This document shows, one piece after another, positions 1 to 9,171 of a stretch of 15,946 nucleotides of DNA (the stretch's first letter is position 1; the number at the start of each line of letters is the position of its first letter). The translations under genes were made by a program, and so were the position numbers. Under the pieces are notes generated by a model that was not told where the DNA came from, did not search any database, and worked only from the letters and a program-made list of their open reading frames with translations. Source of the stretch: [Flavobacterium] thermophilum (lineage in GTDB: Bacteria > Bacillota > Bacilli > Bacillales > Anoxybacillaceae); NCBI GenBank assembly GCA_900450595.1, contig UGGS01000005.1, positions 1 to 15,946 of the forward strand, written 5' to 3'.

Positions 1-1
1 T

Positions 2-390
2 GCGGAAACATGGCAACGCAATATGAATCTAGGAAAAAAGACAAATCAAAAACTTTGTCAATATTCCTCTCGGTAACATAAAAGAAAAAACTAGAATATC
101 TTTGTAAATTTTACGGCATTGAATTCTTGAAACAGGAAGAATCATATACGTCTCAAGCCAGCTTTTTTGACGGCGATGAGATTCCTGAATATAATGCCGA
201 CAATCCAAAAGAATATAAGTTCAGCGGCAAACGTATTAAGCGCGGCTTGTATCGAACAAAGTCTGGCAAACTAATTAATGCTGATGTCAATGGCGCATTA
301 AACATCTTAAAGAAAAGTAAAGCTGTAGACCTGAGTGTCTTATGCTCTAGCGGCGAAGTGGACACGCCTCAAAGAATAAGGATTGCTTGA
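2..390 (+). pseudogene. tnpB: IS200/IS605-type TnpB (OrfB), C-terminal part, frameshifted and cut by window edge
   Basis: TnpB is the RNA-guided nuclease carried by IS200/IS605-type elements. Only the C-terminal part lies in the window. The reading starts in frame 2 (ETWQRNMNLGKKTNQ), shifts at the A-run 48-52 (one extra A), continues as NFVNIPLGNIKEK, and shifts again at the A-run 85-90 (one extra A) into the frame that ends at 390. The final part has the family features EESYTS and LINADVNGALNIL, whose Asp is the last RuvC acidic residue. The CxxC zinc-ribbon pairs common in TnpB are absent; a GKRIKRGLYR segment takes their place, which I believe is normal for one TnpB subgroup. No tnpA is visible. 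The two extra A residues may be sequencing error, so calling it dead is not certain. The family call is firm. Confidence 0.85.
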
Positions 391-412
391 AGCAGTCAAA
401 CTTCTTTGGAAG

Positions 413-450
413 CCCCCACTTCAAATTTTCGCTAGAAAATTAAGTGGGGG
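413..450 (+). repeat. Right-end hairpin of the IS200/IS605-type element
   Basis: A perfect 9-bp inverted repeat, CCCCCACTT (413-421) and AAGTGGGGG (442-450), with a further AATTTT/AAAATT pairing inside, lies 22 bases after the tnpB stop. Subterminal imperfect palindromes of this kind mark the right end of IS200/IS605 elements. In this family the same segment commonly forms the 3' scaffold of the omega (reRNA) guide RNA, with the guide taken from the flank just past the end, here about 455-475. The exact element boundary cannot be fixed without an empty site. Confidence 0.75.
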
Positions 451-566
451 TAGTTCATATATTAAAAAATAACTGAATTCTAAATCAATTGAAACATAAA
501 TTAATAGTGGCATACCTTGGACTGGTATAGCAACACAAATAAAATAATAAAAGGTATCTTTTATTA

Positions 567-595
567 TTTACTATCAAATATAAATTTAGTATAAT
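567..595 (+). promoter_or_regulatory. Probable sigma-A promoter of katG
   Basis: TTTACT (567-572), a 17-base spacer, then TATAAT (590-595), a perfect -10. Transcription would start near 601-603, just before the leader hairpin. Sequence around the -10 and at 603-617 loosely resembles a Fur/PerR operator: the reverse complement of 603-617 begins TGATAATGATT, as in the Fur consensus TGATAATNATTATCA, but its last bases diverge. Peroxide control by PerR is common for katG/katA in Firmicutes; here it is inference. Confidence 0.6.
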
Positions 596-607
596 TCTAA
601 TGTACAA

Positions 608-2907
<2,300 letters not shown>

Positions 2908-2912
2908 CCAAC

Positions 2913-2953
2913 AAAAAAGCAGCTTGTCCGTTTAAGGGGCAAGCTGCTTTTTT
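2913..2953 (+). terminator. Intrinsic terminator after katG
   Basis: The arms AGCAGCTTGTCC (2918-2929) and GGGGCAAGCTGCT (2936-2948) form a GC-rich stem with one wobble, followed by a run of six T. It starts six bases after the restored katG stop. The A-run before the stem makes it able to work in both directions. Confidence 0.92.
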
Positions 2954-3118
2954 ATATTCATATCCAGGGATTCTTTCTTAGACTTGTTGTGGATCAAAAG
3001 GGAAAGATTCGTTGAAAGGAAACTAGAGCGCTCAATTACCTGTTTTTATGCTTATGTGTCAGAGATTTGCAGAAAGAAAAGAGCCTTCGGAGAATCTTTG
3101 AGAATAGTATGTATTTTA

Positions 3119-3147
3119 TTGACAAATTATGTGTTTTTCAGTATGAT
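3119..3147 (+). promoter_or_regulatory. Strong sigma-A promoter driving the tandem-repeat leader and DUF3800 gene
   Basis: TTGACA (3119-3124) is a perfect -35 box. Exactly 17 bases later comes TATGAT (3142-3147), one mismatch from the consensus -10. The predicted start is near 3154, so the transcript would contain both repeats (3226-3310) before the gene at 3404. I see no comparably good promoter between the repeats and the gene. Confidence 0.75.
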
Positions 3148-3225
3148 TGCGGCAGAATCAAATCAAGATCAAATAGCATAGGGAAAGGGACAGGACAAAC
3201 GTTCACGTCAAAATAAAAAGACAGC

Positions 3226-3310
3226 TCAGCCCTGCCCAACGGTGGCGGGGAAAAGCTATCCTTCCGTACGTTGAGATGTTATCAGCCCTGCCCAACGGTG
3301 GCGGGGAAAA
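3226..3310 (+). repeat. Two identical 29-nt hairpin repeats separated by a 27-nt unique spacer
   Basis: The copies at 3226-3254 and 3282-3310 are identical over 29 bases, with a period of 56. Each begins TCAG and ends GGGGAAAA. Inside, CCCTGCC pairs with GGCGGGG (seven pairs, one wobble) around the 7-base loop CAACGGT. The spacer at 3255-3281 shows no repeat of its own. Two copies, the short spacer and the absence of cas genes argue against an active CRISPR array, although the layout resembles one. The position between a consensus promoter and a DUF3800 gene suggests a functional RNA. Confidence 0.9.
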
Positions 3311-3379
3311 CAACACCTTCTTTTTATGATTGTAAGGTATAAACGTGTTTTAGTCAACACAAAATGAATTTATGTATGG

Positions 3380-3399
3380 AAAGTAAAGGAGTTTACTTT
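3380..3399 (+). promoter_or_regulatory. Ribosome binding site of the DUF3800 gene presented in a hairpin loop
   Basis: AAAGTAAA (3380-3387) and TTTACTTT (3392-3399) form a perfect 8-bp inverted repeat whose 4-base loop is GGAG, the core of the Shine-Dalgarno AAAGGAG (3385-3391). The ATG follows 12 bases after the GGAG. The stem is nearly all A-U, so it would be weak at the growth temperature of a thermophile. It could be a protein-binding site or a temperature-sensitive control element; chance is not excluded. Confidence 0.6.
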
Positions 3400-3403
3400 A
3401 AAT

Positions 3404-4360
3404 ATGCACTACTTAATCTATTTTGATGAGAGCAATAAACTCGACCAGTTTAACGCTGACTATTCTTACTATGGGGCTTACGGAGGAACCGATGCCGCAA
3501 TGGCAAGGGTTGTTAAGCAAGTTCGAAACATCTTTAAACAGTGTAATTCTTTTAGTGAACTTCATTTTCGAGAGTATACGAAAGACAACCTTGTCAAGAA
3601 ATATTTTCAAACTCTTCATACGGTTATTAATGAGAATGTACAGATTAATATTCTAACCGTTAATAATAGGGATGCTTTGTATGCGGCACAGAAAATCGGA
3701 TTAACGGCGACTGAACTAAGAAACTTATTCTATATCAAAATACCGGAAAGATTATTTTATGGAATGACTCGGGATTTATCAAGTCAAGAATCTGGAACGA
3801 TTAAGGTGAAGATTAAGGTAGACCAGAATGATGAGTATGATAAGCTTTTTCTTGAAACAAAAATCATTGAACAGATGAACGCACATTCGGCTTATCGCAA
3901 TAAAAATTACCGCGTTGTTAATGTCCTTTCTCAAAACTCTGTTAAATCAATACCTTTGCAAATAGTGGATACATTTATGGGGATAGTTATATTTTTGTTG
4001 GAACAAAATTATCTTGAATTGTCCAATACTGCCAAGATAAAAAGTGATTTAATATATCGGTTCCTTATTGAAGGAAATAACTTAATGAAGTTTCAACAGC
4101 AAATCAAACTATATAAATGGACGGGACACGAAGAACTCACCTTTGTCAATATCAGCGACTATGTATCACCTTTTATGGCTTATAAAGCAGCATATGATTC
4201 ACAAGAAATAATACGAATTCAAAAGATCATGGTTGAGAATCCAGCGATGCCTCTAAAAGAGCTTAGACTCAAGGCAGGCTATCCGAATACCATGAAGAAC
4301 ACACTGATCGGATACAAGGATCAGATTGAAGGACGGGGTAGGAATTATTCTATTTTATGA
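3404..4360 (+). CDS. DUF3800-type protein, RNase H-like, function unknown
   Basis: This 318-residue protein has the DUF3800 pattern: an N-terminal strand with D8-E9-S10 (LIYFDESNK), SELHF with E52 and H54, an internal VDQND with D140, and PLQIVDTFMGIV with D189. These spaced acidic residues match what is expected of an RNase H-like metal site, so nuclease activity is plausible but unproven. The last 45 residues (NPAMPLKELRLKAGYP onward) look like a helix-turn-helix. The codon use is clearly more AT-rich than katG or the genes after 5996, which suggests recent transfer. DUF3800 proteins are often met in phages and mobile or defence regions; here the gene follows a tandem-repeat RNA under a strong promoter. 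The start at 3404 is chosen for its AAAGGAG. It is intact, with no frame breaks. Confidence 0.8.
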   Translation: MHYLIYFDESNKLDQFNADYSYYGAYGGTDAAMARVVKQVRNIFKQCNSFSELHFREYTKDNLVKKYFQTLHTVINENVQINILTVNNRDALYAAQKIGLTATELRNLFYIKIPERLFYGMTRDLSSQESGTIKVKIKVDQNDEYDKLFLETKIIEQMNAHSAYRNKNYRVVNVLSQNSVKSIPLQIVDTFMGIVIFLLEQNYLELSNTAKIKSDLIYRFLIEGNNLMKFQQQIKLYKWTGHEELTFVNISDYVSPFMAYKAAYDSQEIIRIQKIMVENPAMPLKELRLKAGYPNTMKNTLIGYKDQIEGRGRNYSIL

Positions 4361-4509
4361 TTCTCTTAGTTAGTTTTTTTTATCAATAAATATGAATCTT
4401 TGACACACAAAGAAAAGAAGGAGTTTTCCCATTCGGGCCATTTATGAAACCCGAGTTCGGCAGTCATGGCCGGCTGCATCTGTAAAATAGATCTGGAAAG
4501 GAGCGCCCG

Positions 4510-4935
4510 ATGAGGATACGCAAATGTGCTAGAGCAGTGATCATCAATGAGCGAAACGAAATTCTTCTTCAGCAATTTGAATTTCGGGATGTAGTAGGGA
4601 ACAAAGTGTTATGGGTTACTCCAGGAGGGGGCATTGAAGAAAACGAGACCCCAGCTGAAGCTTTAAAAAGGGAATTATACGAAGAACTAGGCATAGTGGT
4701 TGATCTTCTCGGTGGCCCCATATTCCAACTGGATGTATGGATTGAAGGAAAACAAGGTTCTTTTATTAGCCGGGAAATTTATTATCACGTTACGATCCAA
4801 TCCGATACGGTGTTGTCTATCGAACATATGACAAAGAACGAAAAAGACACACTGAAAGGACTCAAATGGTGGAGCAAAGACGAATTGCAGAAAATCGACA
4901 ACTTTGCGCCGCGTGAAATATTGAACTACATATAG
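4510..4935 (+). CDS. Nudix hydrolase
   Basis: Nudix enzymes hydrolyse a nucleoside diphosphate linked to another group, often in housecleaning or signalling. This 141-residue protein has a perfect Nudix box at residues 40-62: G40, E46, R54-E55-L56, E58-E59, G61. WVTPGGG just before it completes the fold. The C-terminal part (LKWWSKDELQ) is typical of small ADP-ribose or (d)NTP-type Nudix proteins, but the substrate cannot be read from sequence. GGAAAGGAG (4495-4503) sits 6 bases before the ATG. The gene lies 149 bases after the DUF3800 gene. It has no clear promoter of its own; a TTGACA at 4400-4405 lacks a matching -10, so shared transcription is possible. It is AT-richer than the genes after 5996. 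Confidence 0.92.
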   Translation: MRIRKCARAVIINERNEILLQQFEFRDVVGNKVLWVTPGGGIEENETPAEALKRELYEELGIVVDLLGGPIFQLDVWIEGKQGSFISREIYYHVTIQSDTVLSIEHMTKNEKDTLKGLKWWSKDELQKIDNFAPREILNYI

Positions 4936-5427
<492 letters not shown>

Positions 5428-5438
<11 letters not shown>

Positions 5439-5482
5439 TAACGTGCAGTGTTCCCGAGTGGTTCATGAAACACTGCACGTTA
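5428..5482 (-). terminator. Intrinsic terminator for the small minus-strand gene
   Basis: A perfect 14-bp inverted repeat, TAACGTGCAGTGTT (5439-5452) and its complement (5469-5482), has a 16-base loop. Read on the minus strand the stem is followed by TTATTTTATTT, so it fits a terminator for the gene ending at 5546. The stem is unusually long and perfect. Confidence 0.65.
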
Positions 5483-5545
5483 CCCGCTGCGTGTCGATTG
5501 TCGCAGGAAAGGCATGCTCCCATCCTTTCTTTTTAACTTTCAACG

Positions 5546-5740
5546 TTATGCAATGTCGGTGTGGCGATAGCGGACGCCTTTATACCGAACGCGAACCGGC
5601 ATGCCTTTCTCTTGTTTGTACCTAATGAGCAGCCGTCGAGCTTTTGAAAAGGCTTCCATCATCCCAGATGCCGGAATCGCCTCATCCCAGACAGACGTTC
5701 TTCCTTGGTCTGTGTAAAAGGAAAAGACGTACTGTTTCAC
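5546..5740 (-). CDS. Small conserved-looking protein, unknown function
   Basis: A 64-residue basic protein starting MKQYVFSFYTDQGRTSVWDE and ending GVRYRHTDIA. It has no signal peptide, membrane segment or cysteine, and it is rich in Arg, Lys and Tyr. I chose the GTG at 5740 because AGGGAGG lies 8 bases upstream; the GTG three codons earlier (5749) overlaps that site. A TATAAT (5764-5769, minus strand) could be its -10, but I see no convincing -35. A strong hairpin terminator lies about 60 bases downstream. I do not recognise the family. Good RBS, promoter element and terminator make it a real gene more likely than not. Confidence 0.6.
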   Translation of the reverse strand: MKQYVFSFYTDQGRTSVWDEAIPASGMMEAFSKARRLLIRYKQEKGMPVRVRYKGVRYRHTDIA

Positions 5741-5763
5741 CCTCTTCACCTCCCTATGTACTT

Positions 5764-5769
5764 ATTATA
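5764..5769 (-). promoter_or_regulatory. Possible -10 element of the small minus-strand gene
   Basis: TATAAT on the minus strand lies 24 bases upstream of the chosen GTG. The -35 region at 17-18 bases spacing is poor, so the promoter would need help from an activator or an unusual spacer. Confidence 0.4.
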
Positions 5770-5984
5770 ATCAGAGACTGTTTTTCCTAAACACAAAAAC
5801 TGTTACAATTATGTTAACATTTTCTGTGCCGCGGCACTATGAAAAAATGGCTGGCGGAATGGGCCGCCGTGTCACGTTCTTTTTTTGATCTATGGAGCTC
5901 CTTTCAGTATGTTCGTTGTCACCGCCGGAATCAGCCTGCCGCCATGCTGCAAAGCCAGCGGTCTCTCTCTTGTCGCCGCAAAGA
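5770..5984. other. Spacer between the small gene and nrnB, no supported gene
   Basis: A short plus-strand frame starts ATGAAAAAATGGCTGG at 5839 but has no Shine-Dalgarno site. Skipping one T in the T-run around 5880 would give a hydrophobic continuation (LIYGAPFSMFVVTAGI), hinting at the remnant of a membrane protein. It stops being protein-like by about 5945. The evidence is too weak for a gene call. Confidence 0.35.
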
Positions 5985-6012
5985 AAACCGGCACCTTATT
6001 CGATGCCGGTTT
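5978..6012 (-). terminator. Intrinsic terminator of the moxR-VWA-nrnB operon
   Basis: AAACCGGCA (5985-5993) and TGCCGGTTT (6004-6012) form a 9-bp stem with a 10-base loop; on the minus strand TTTTCTTT follows. The nrnB stop codon TAA (5998-5996) lies inside the loop, so the operon ends exactly at its last codon. Confidence 0.85.
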
Positions 6013-7234
6013 GATGTTTGTATTGTTTGACAGCCGACGGATAGTCGGCTTGGATGGCGTCTTTGTCCCGCCCGAGCCGCACGCTTAAAAACTCTAGCAC
6101 AGCGGCGTCGTAGGCGAGCCCTGCCGCAAACTGCCGCTTTAACCATCGCTCGCCTGCGGCTTCATCAGGAAAGGTGCGAGCCTCTCCCCCGTCGGCATAC
6201 CATGTCCATCCCTGTTCCGTCTGGCGGCTTAACCACCACTGGCCTTGATGATTCGTCCAAAACACGCCTTCTGCCTCTTCCCGCTTGTTCAGTTGGTTTT
6301 GTTCCGCATCGCCATAAACAGGCGCAAGCGGGAACGTCTCGATGACAAACAGCGGAAAGGTCGTGTCATCCACAAAACAACCCGATGCCTTCGGGTGGCC
6401 GCCGCCGCCAAACTGCTTCGCGAATTCGGCGACGTTGACGTCGTCATGGATGGTGCGAAACCCGATATGTTTTGTCCCGAGATTGACTAGGGCGATCAAA
6501 TCTAGGTGCGGATGCCGTTTGGATAAGGCGTTGCCAAGCTCCGACAGATGGCGTTCAGCGAACACGACGCCGATGCAGTAATCGCCGATCCAGCGCTGAA
6601 CGAGCTGCTTTTGCTTCTGTCGGATGTAGCGTTGAATTTTCTTTTCTTCCATATCCAGAAGCAACTCTTCCGTCTCCGTCAAGGCGAACGCCTCCCCGGA
6701 GGCGAGCCGCTCGCTCATCGTCTCCCAAAAGCCGTCGAGCCCGAGAATGGTGAACAAATCGTTGAGCCGCTTCGCTTGCAAATTCCCATTTTCTTCCCAT
6801 TCCCACGTGTCGTACTGGCGGACGAGCTCGACAAACGCATCCAACGTTTCGTTAGGCGCCAGTTTTCCTTCGCGGACGAGGTAATCGTAAAAGAGCGAGG
6901 TTGCACATGTTTTTTTGCCGTCTTCCCGTTCGGGCGCGACCCATCCCCATGGATAGCTGTTGAAATGAAGCGCGGTCACGTGGTGGTCGATGACTTGCAC
7001 ATGGCCGCCGCGCTTGGCCCGCTCGGCGAGCTGCTGCTCCACCTCCTGGCCGACGGCTAGGTCGGTGATAAACAGCATGGCGCCATTCGCTTCCTCGCTT
7101 TGCAAGAACTGGCTGACCCGTTCATCCAAGTTCCGGTACGAGCAAAACGAAATGTTCACCTCGGCAAACGCCAGCTTGGCGAGCAATCCGCAGCCGATGC
7201 CATCTAAATCGCTGTCGGTAAATAGTTTGATCAT
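5996..7234 (-). CDS. nrnB: DHH-family phosphoesterase, NrnB-like oligoribonuclease
   Basis: This is a 412-residue DHH/DHHA1 protein. Motifs visible: D7-S-D9-x-D11 (TDSDLDGIGCG), D58 (FITDLAV), D83-H84-H85 (VIDHHVTA), D142 (QYDTWEW), and the substrate-binding GGGGHPKASG at 276-285. These are the Mn-binding and DHHA1 signatures of enzymes that degrade very short RNA or pAp. Length and domain order fit Bacillus NrnB (YngD) better than the shorter NrnA, so I use that name with moderate confidence. A tail of about 120 residues follows the DHHA1 motif. I chose the ATG at 7234, not the upstream in-frame start at 7273, because it follows AAAGGATGG and avoids overlapping the previous gene, whose stop lies 17 bases upstream. 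It is the last gene of a three-gene operon and is intact. Confidence 0.85.
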   Translation of the reverse strand: MIKLFTDSDLDGIGCGLLAKLAFAEVNISFCSYRNLDERVSQFLQSEEANGAMLFITDLAVGQEVEQQLAERAKRGGHVQVIDHHVTALHFNSYPWGWVAPEREDGKKTCATSLFYDYLVREGKLAPNETLDAFVELVRQYDTWEWEENGNLQAKRLNDLFTILGLDGFWETMSERLASGEAFALTETEELLLDMEEKKIQRYIRQKQKQLVQRWIGDYCIGVVFAERHLSELGNALSKRHPHLDLIALVNLGTKHIGFRTIHDDVNVAEFAKQFGGGGHPKASGCFVDDTTFPLFVIETFPLAPVYGDAEQNQLNKREEAEGVFWTNHQGQWWLSRQTEQGWTWYADGGEARTFPDEAAGERWLKRQFAAGLAYDAAVLEFLSVRLGRDKDAIQADYPSAVKQYKHQTGIE

Positions 7235-7251
7235 CGATTCCCATCCTTTTG

Positions 7252-9162
7252 TTACAAGCTTTTTTGCAGCCACGTTTTCAAAAGCGGAAGCAGTCGGTCG
7301 GGCAGCTCGCTCACTTGTGGAACGAAAACGCGAAAGCGGCCGTAAATGTTTTCAATCGTCCGCCGCGTCGATTCGTCATCCGCCCCGCGGCCTAAAAAAA
7401 GGTTGACAACCTCAATGCCGCGCCTCCGCGCTTCGGCCACCGCTTCATGCGTGTCGATAATGCCGTTTTGTTCATAGCCATAGGCGGCCGGTTCCCCGTC
7501 AGAAAAGATGAGCAACACTTTTTGCATTTCCGGGCGACGGAGAAGTTGCTCAGTCATCCAGCGGATCGCCAGCCCGTCGCGGTTGTCTTCGTGGGGCTCA
7601 AGCTGCATGATCGCCGGGCCGCTTGATGGGTCCAACGACTCGCGGAACGAAACAGCCACTTGCAAGTAATTCGGCTGTCTGGCCGCGGTTGCCTCGTTGG
7701 CGTCTTCCCAAAACCCGACGATCTGGTGCGGCACACGCAACGTTTGAAGCACGTTGTGGCAGAGAACGAGCCCCGTTTTCGTTTCATCCATTTTATCGTG
7801 CATCGACGCCGAGCAGTCGACGAGCAGGCCGAACGCTGCGTTGAACCGCCGCGCTGGCTCGCCTTTTTTGTAAAACAGGCGCGGCCGCTCGTCGGTGAAA
7901 AACGGTATGAGCTGTTTGCGCAGCCGTCCGGCCGGCAAGTTCGTGCGCCACGTGCTGCGTTGGTGTTCGAGCCATTGCTCCATCACGCGCACAAGCCGCT
8001 TTCGGTATGGCGCGGCCGCCGCCTGTTTGCTGCGGTATTCGTTCCGTTCGTCACGACTTGGCGGCGGGGAAGAAAAAACAATGATGGCTGCCTGGCGGTT
8101 CGCTTCCCCATATGGAGCACCGCCTCCGGCTGGTCGATGTTCCTGGGATGCGGCCGCCGCCTCGAGGCCGTATTCGTTTCGCTTCGCCGGCCGGGACGTT
8201 CCTTGGACAATGGCGAGCGCCTGGTCGCCATCGTCCCCCGGCCTCGCCCCGTCGCCAAGCATGCCAGTGCGGGTGCCGCGTTTCAACTCAAAGCGGAGAA
8301 AATTCCCATTCGGCCGGCTTGTTTCCCGGTGCCACGTCGACAGCACTTCCTGGTGCGCTTTGCCGTTTGGCGGATTTTCCGCTGCATCGCGGTTTTCCAA
8401 CGGATCGACCCGCTTCAAATCGCGAACCGTCATCTCCGATTCATCGTCCCCGTCATCGACAAATGGAAGCGAGGTGTAAGCGTTCACCATGTCACCGGCA
8501 AGCGCCTCTTCCATCAATGCGACGATGGCTAACGCCCAGCGGGCCGTATCCGCGGTGGACATCGCGTCAAACCATTGCGGCCACAGCGCGTCAAGGCGCG
8601 CCTGCACCGTTTCATCCGCCATCGGAGCGAGCGGAACGTCATCAAGCGGCGAGTCGGCGGTCAGCCGCAAATACATCGCCGCCAAAAATTGATCGGCGGC
8701 GGCGCCGCGGGTTTGGTTTGCCTGCCATTGCTGGGTGAAGTAGCGACGGTAAAGGCGGCGGCGCGTGCGAAACCAACGTTTCACCCCGGGCCGTTCCCGC
8801 TCGCAGAGAGCCTCAACACGAAGATCCTCAGCCAACGAAAACAGCTGTTTCGCCAATTTCGGCCATGGGTGCGCTTCGGCTGCTTGCCGAAATGCGCGGA
8901 CCGCCGCTAGGTCCGTATGCCGCCGCGTGCCGATGACGCGCAAGGCGACATCGCTTTTCATTGCCGTTTCTTTCTCCTTTGGCGGATACACATCCCAAAA
9001 CTGACTGACGTACACCGTTGGCTTAACCGGATGCATCCCGGAATGGGCGGCGAACTCGACCGTCATGTCAGGACGGCGGGCGAGCGTTCGGGCGAGATCG
9101 GCGAGCTGCATCACCAAAAACGGATCAATCGGCCGATCGTTGAACATCATAAACCGTTCCAT
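7252..9162 (-). CDS. yojO: VWA-domain protein, partner of MoxR-type ATPase (YojO-like)
   Basis: This 636-residue protein carries a C-terminal von Willebrand A domain from about residue 440, with a complete-looking MIDAS: D449-C-S-A-S (LLVDCSASM), and D555 in FSDGEP. The N-terminal 250 residues are helical and Arg-rich. A low-complexity linker (about 260-400) is rich in Gly, Pro, Arg and Ala. Proteins of this kind (NorD, CbbO, CobT-like) pair with a MoxR-type AAA+ ATPase to insert metals or remodel client complexes; the client here is unknown. AGGAGG stands 6 bases before the ATG. The ATPase gene ends 9 bases upstream and nrnB starts 17 bases downstream, so the three are translated from one mRNA. 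Size and pairing fit Bacillus YojO. Confidence 0.85.
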   Translation of the reverse strand: MERFMMFNDRPIDPFLVMQLADLARTLARRPDMTVEFAAHSGMHPVKPTVYVSQFWDVYPPKEKETAMKSDVALRVIGTRRHTDLAAVRAFRQAAEAHPWPKLAKQLFSLAEDLRVEALCERERPGVKRWFRTRRRLYRRYFTQQWQANQTRGAAADQFLAAMYLRLTADSPLDDVPLAPMADETVQARLDALWPQWFDAMSTADTARWALAIVALMEEALAGDMVNAYTSLPFVDDGDDESEMTVRDLKRVDPLENRDAAENPPNGKAHQEVLSTWHRETSRPNGNFLRFELKRGTRTGMLGDGARPGDDGDQALAIVQGTSRPAKRNEYGLEAAAASQEHRPAGGGAPYGEANRQAAIIVFSSPPPSRDERNEYRSKQAAAAPYRKRLVRVMEQWLEHQRSTWRTNLPAGRLRKQLIPFFTDERPRLFYKKGEPARRFNAAFGLLVDCSASMHDKMDETKTGLVLCHNVLQTLRVPHQIVGFWEDANEATAARQPNYLQVAVSFRESLDPSSGPAIMQLEPHEDNRDGLAIRWMTEQLLRRPEMQKVLLIFSDGEPAAYGYEQNGIIDTHEAVAEARRRGIEVVNLFLGRGADDESTRRTIENIYGRFRVFVPQVSELPDRLLPLLKTWLQKSL

Positions 9163-9171
9163 GGCCTCCTC

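Larger units (their letters stand above)
3154..3403 (+). ncRNA. Candidate structured leader RNA with two tandem repeats upstream of DUF3800
   Basis: From the predicted start near 3154 the RNA runs about 70 unstructured, A-rich bases, then two identical 29-base hairpin repeats, then an AT-rich stretch with a small GTGTT/AACAC hairpin (3345-3360) and the RBS hairpin (3380-3399). From memory, comparative surveys of bacterial noncoding RNA described several structured motifs near DUF3800 genes; whether this one belongs to any of them needs a covariance-model search. The end of the RNA is unknown: hairpin 2 is followed by TTCTTTTTATG (3318-3328), a poor terminator, so read-through into the gene is likely. 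Confidence 0.4.

Noticed and set aside
505..531. Small hairpin GCATACC/GGTATAGC before the katG promoter
   Set aside because: Short, bulged and without nearby partner signals; no role can be supported.
2984..3181. 65-codon plus-strand frame before the repeats
   Set aside because: Starts with TTG, has no Shine-Dalgarno site and overlaps the strong promoter at 3119-3147; the sequence resembles no family I know.
3226..3310. CRISPR array
   Set aside because: Only two repeats, a 27-base spacer and no cas genes; the promoter and DUF3800 context fit a structured leader RNA better. Annotated as repeat.
4366..4575. 69-codon minus-strand frame overlapping the Nudix start
   Set aside because: No RBS and overlaps the Nudix gene, which has a perfect family motif.
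5839..5945. Membrane-protein fragment on the plus strand
   Set aside because: Needs one frame repair, has no RBS and no homologous motif; mentioned only within the spacer entry.
7660..8532. 290-codon plus-strand frame
   Set aside because: Antisense shadow of the VWA gene, which has domains, RBS and operon context.
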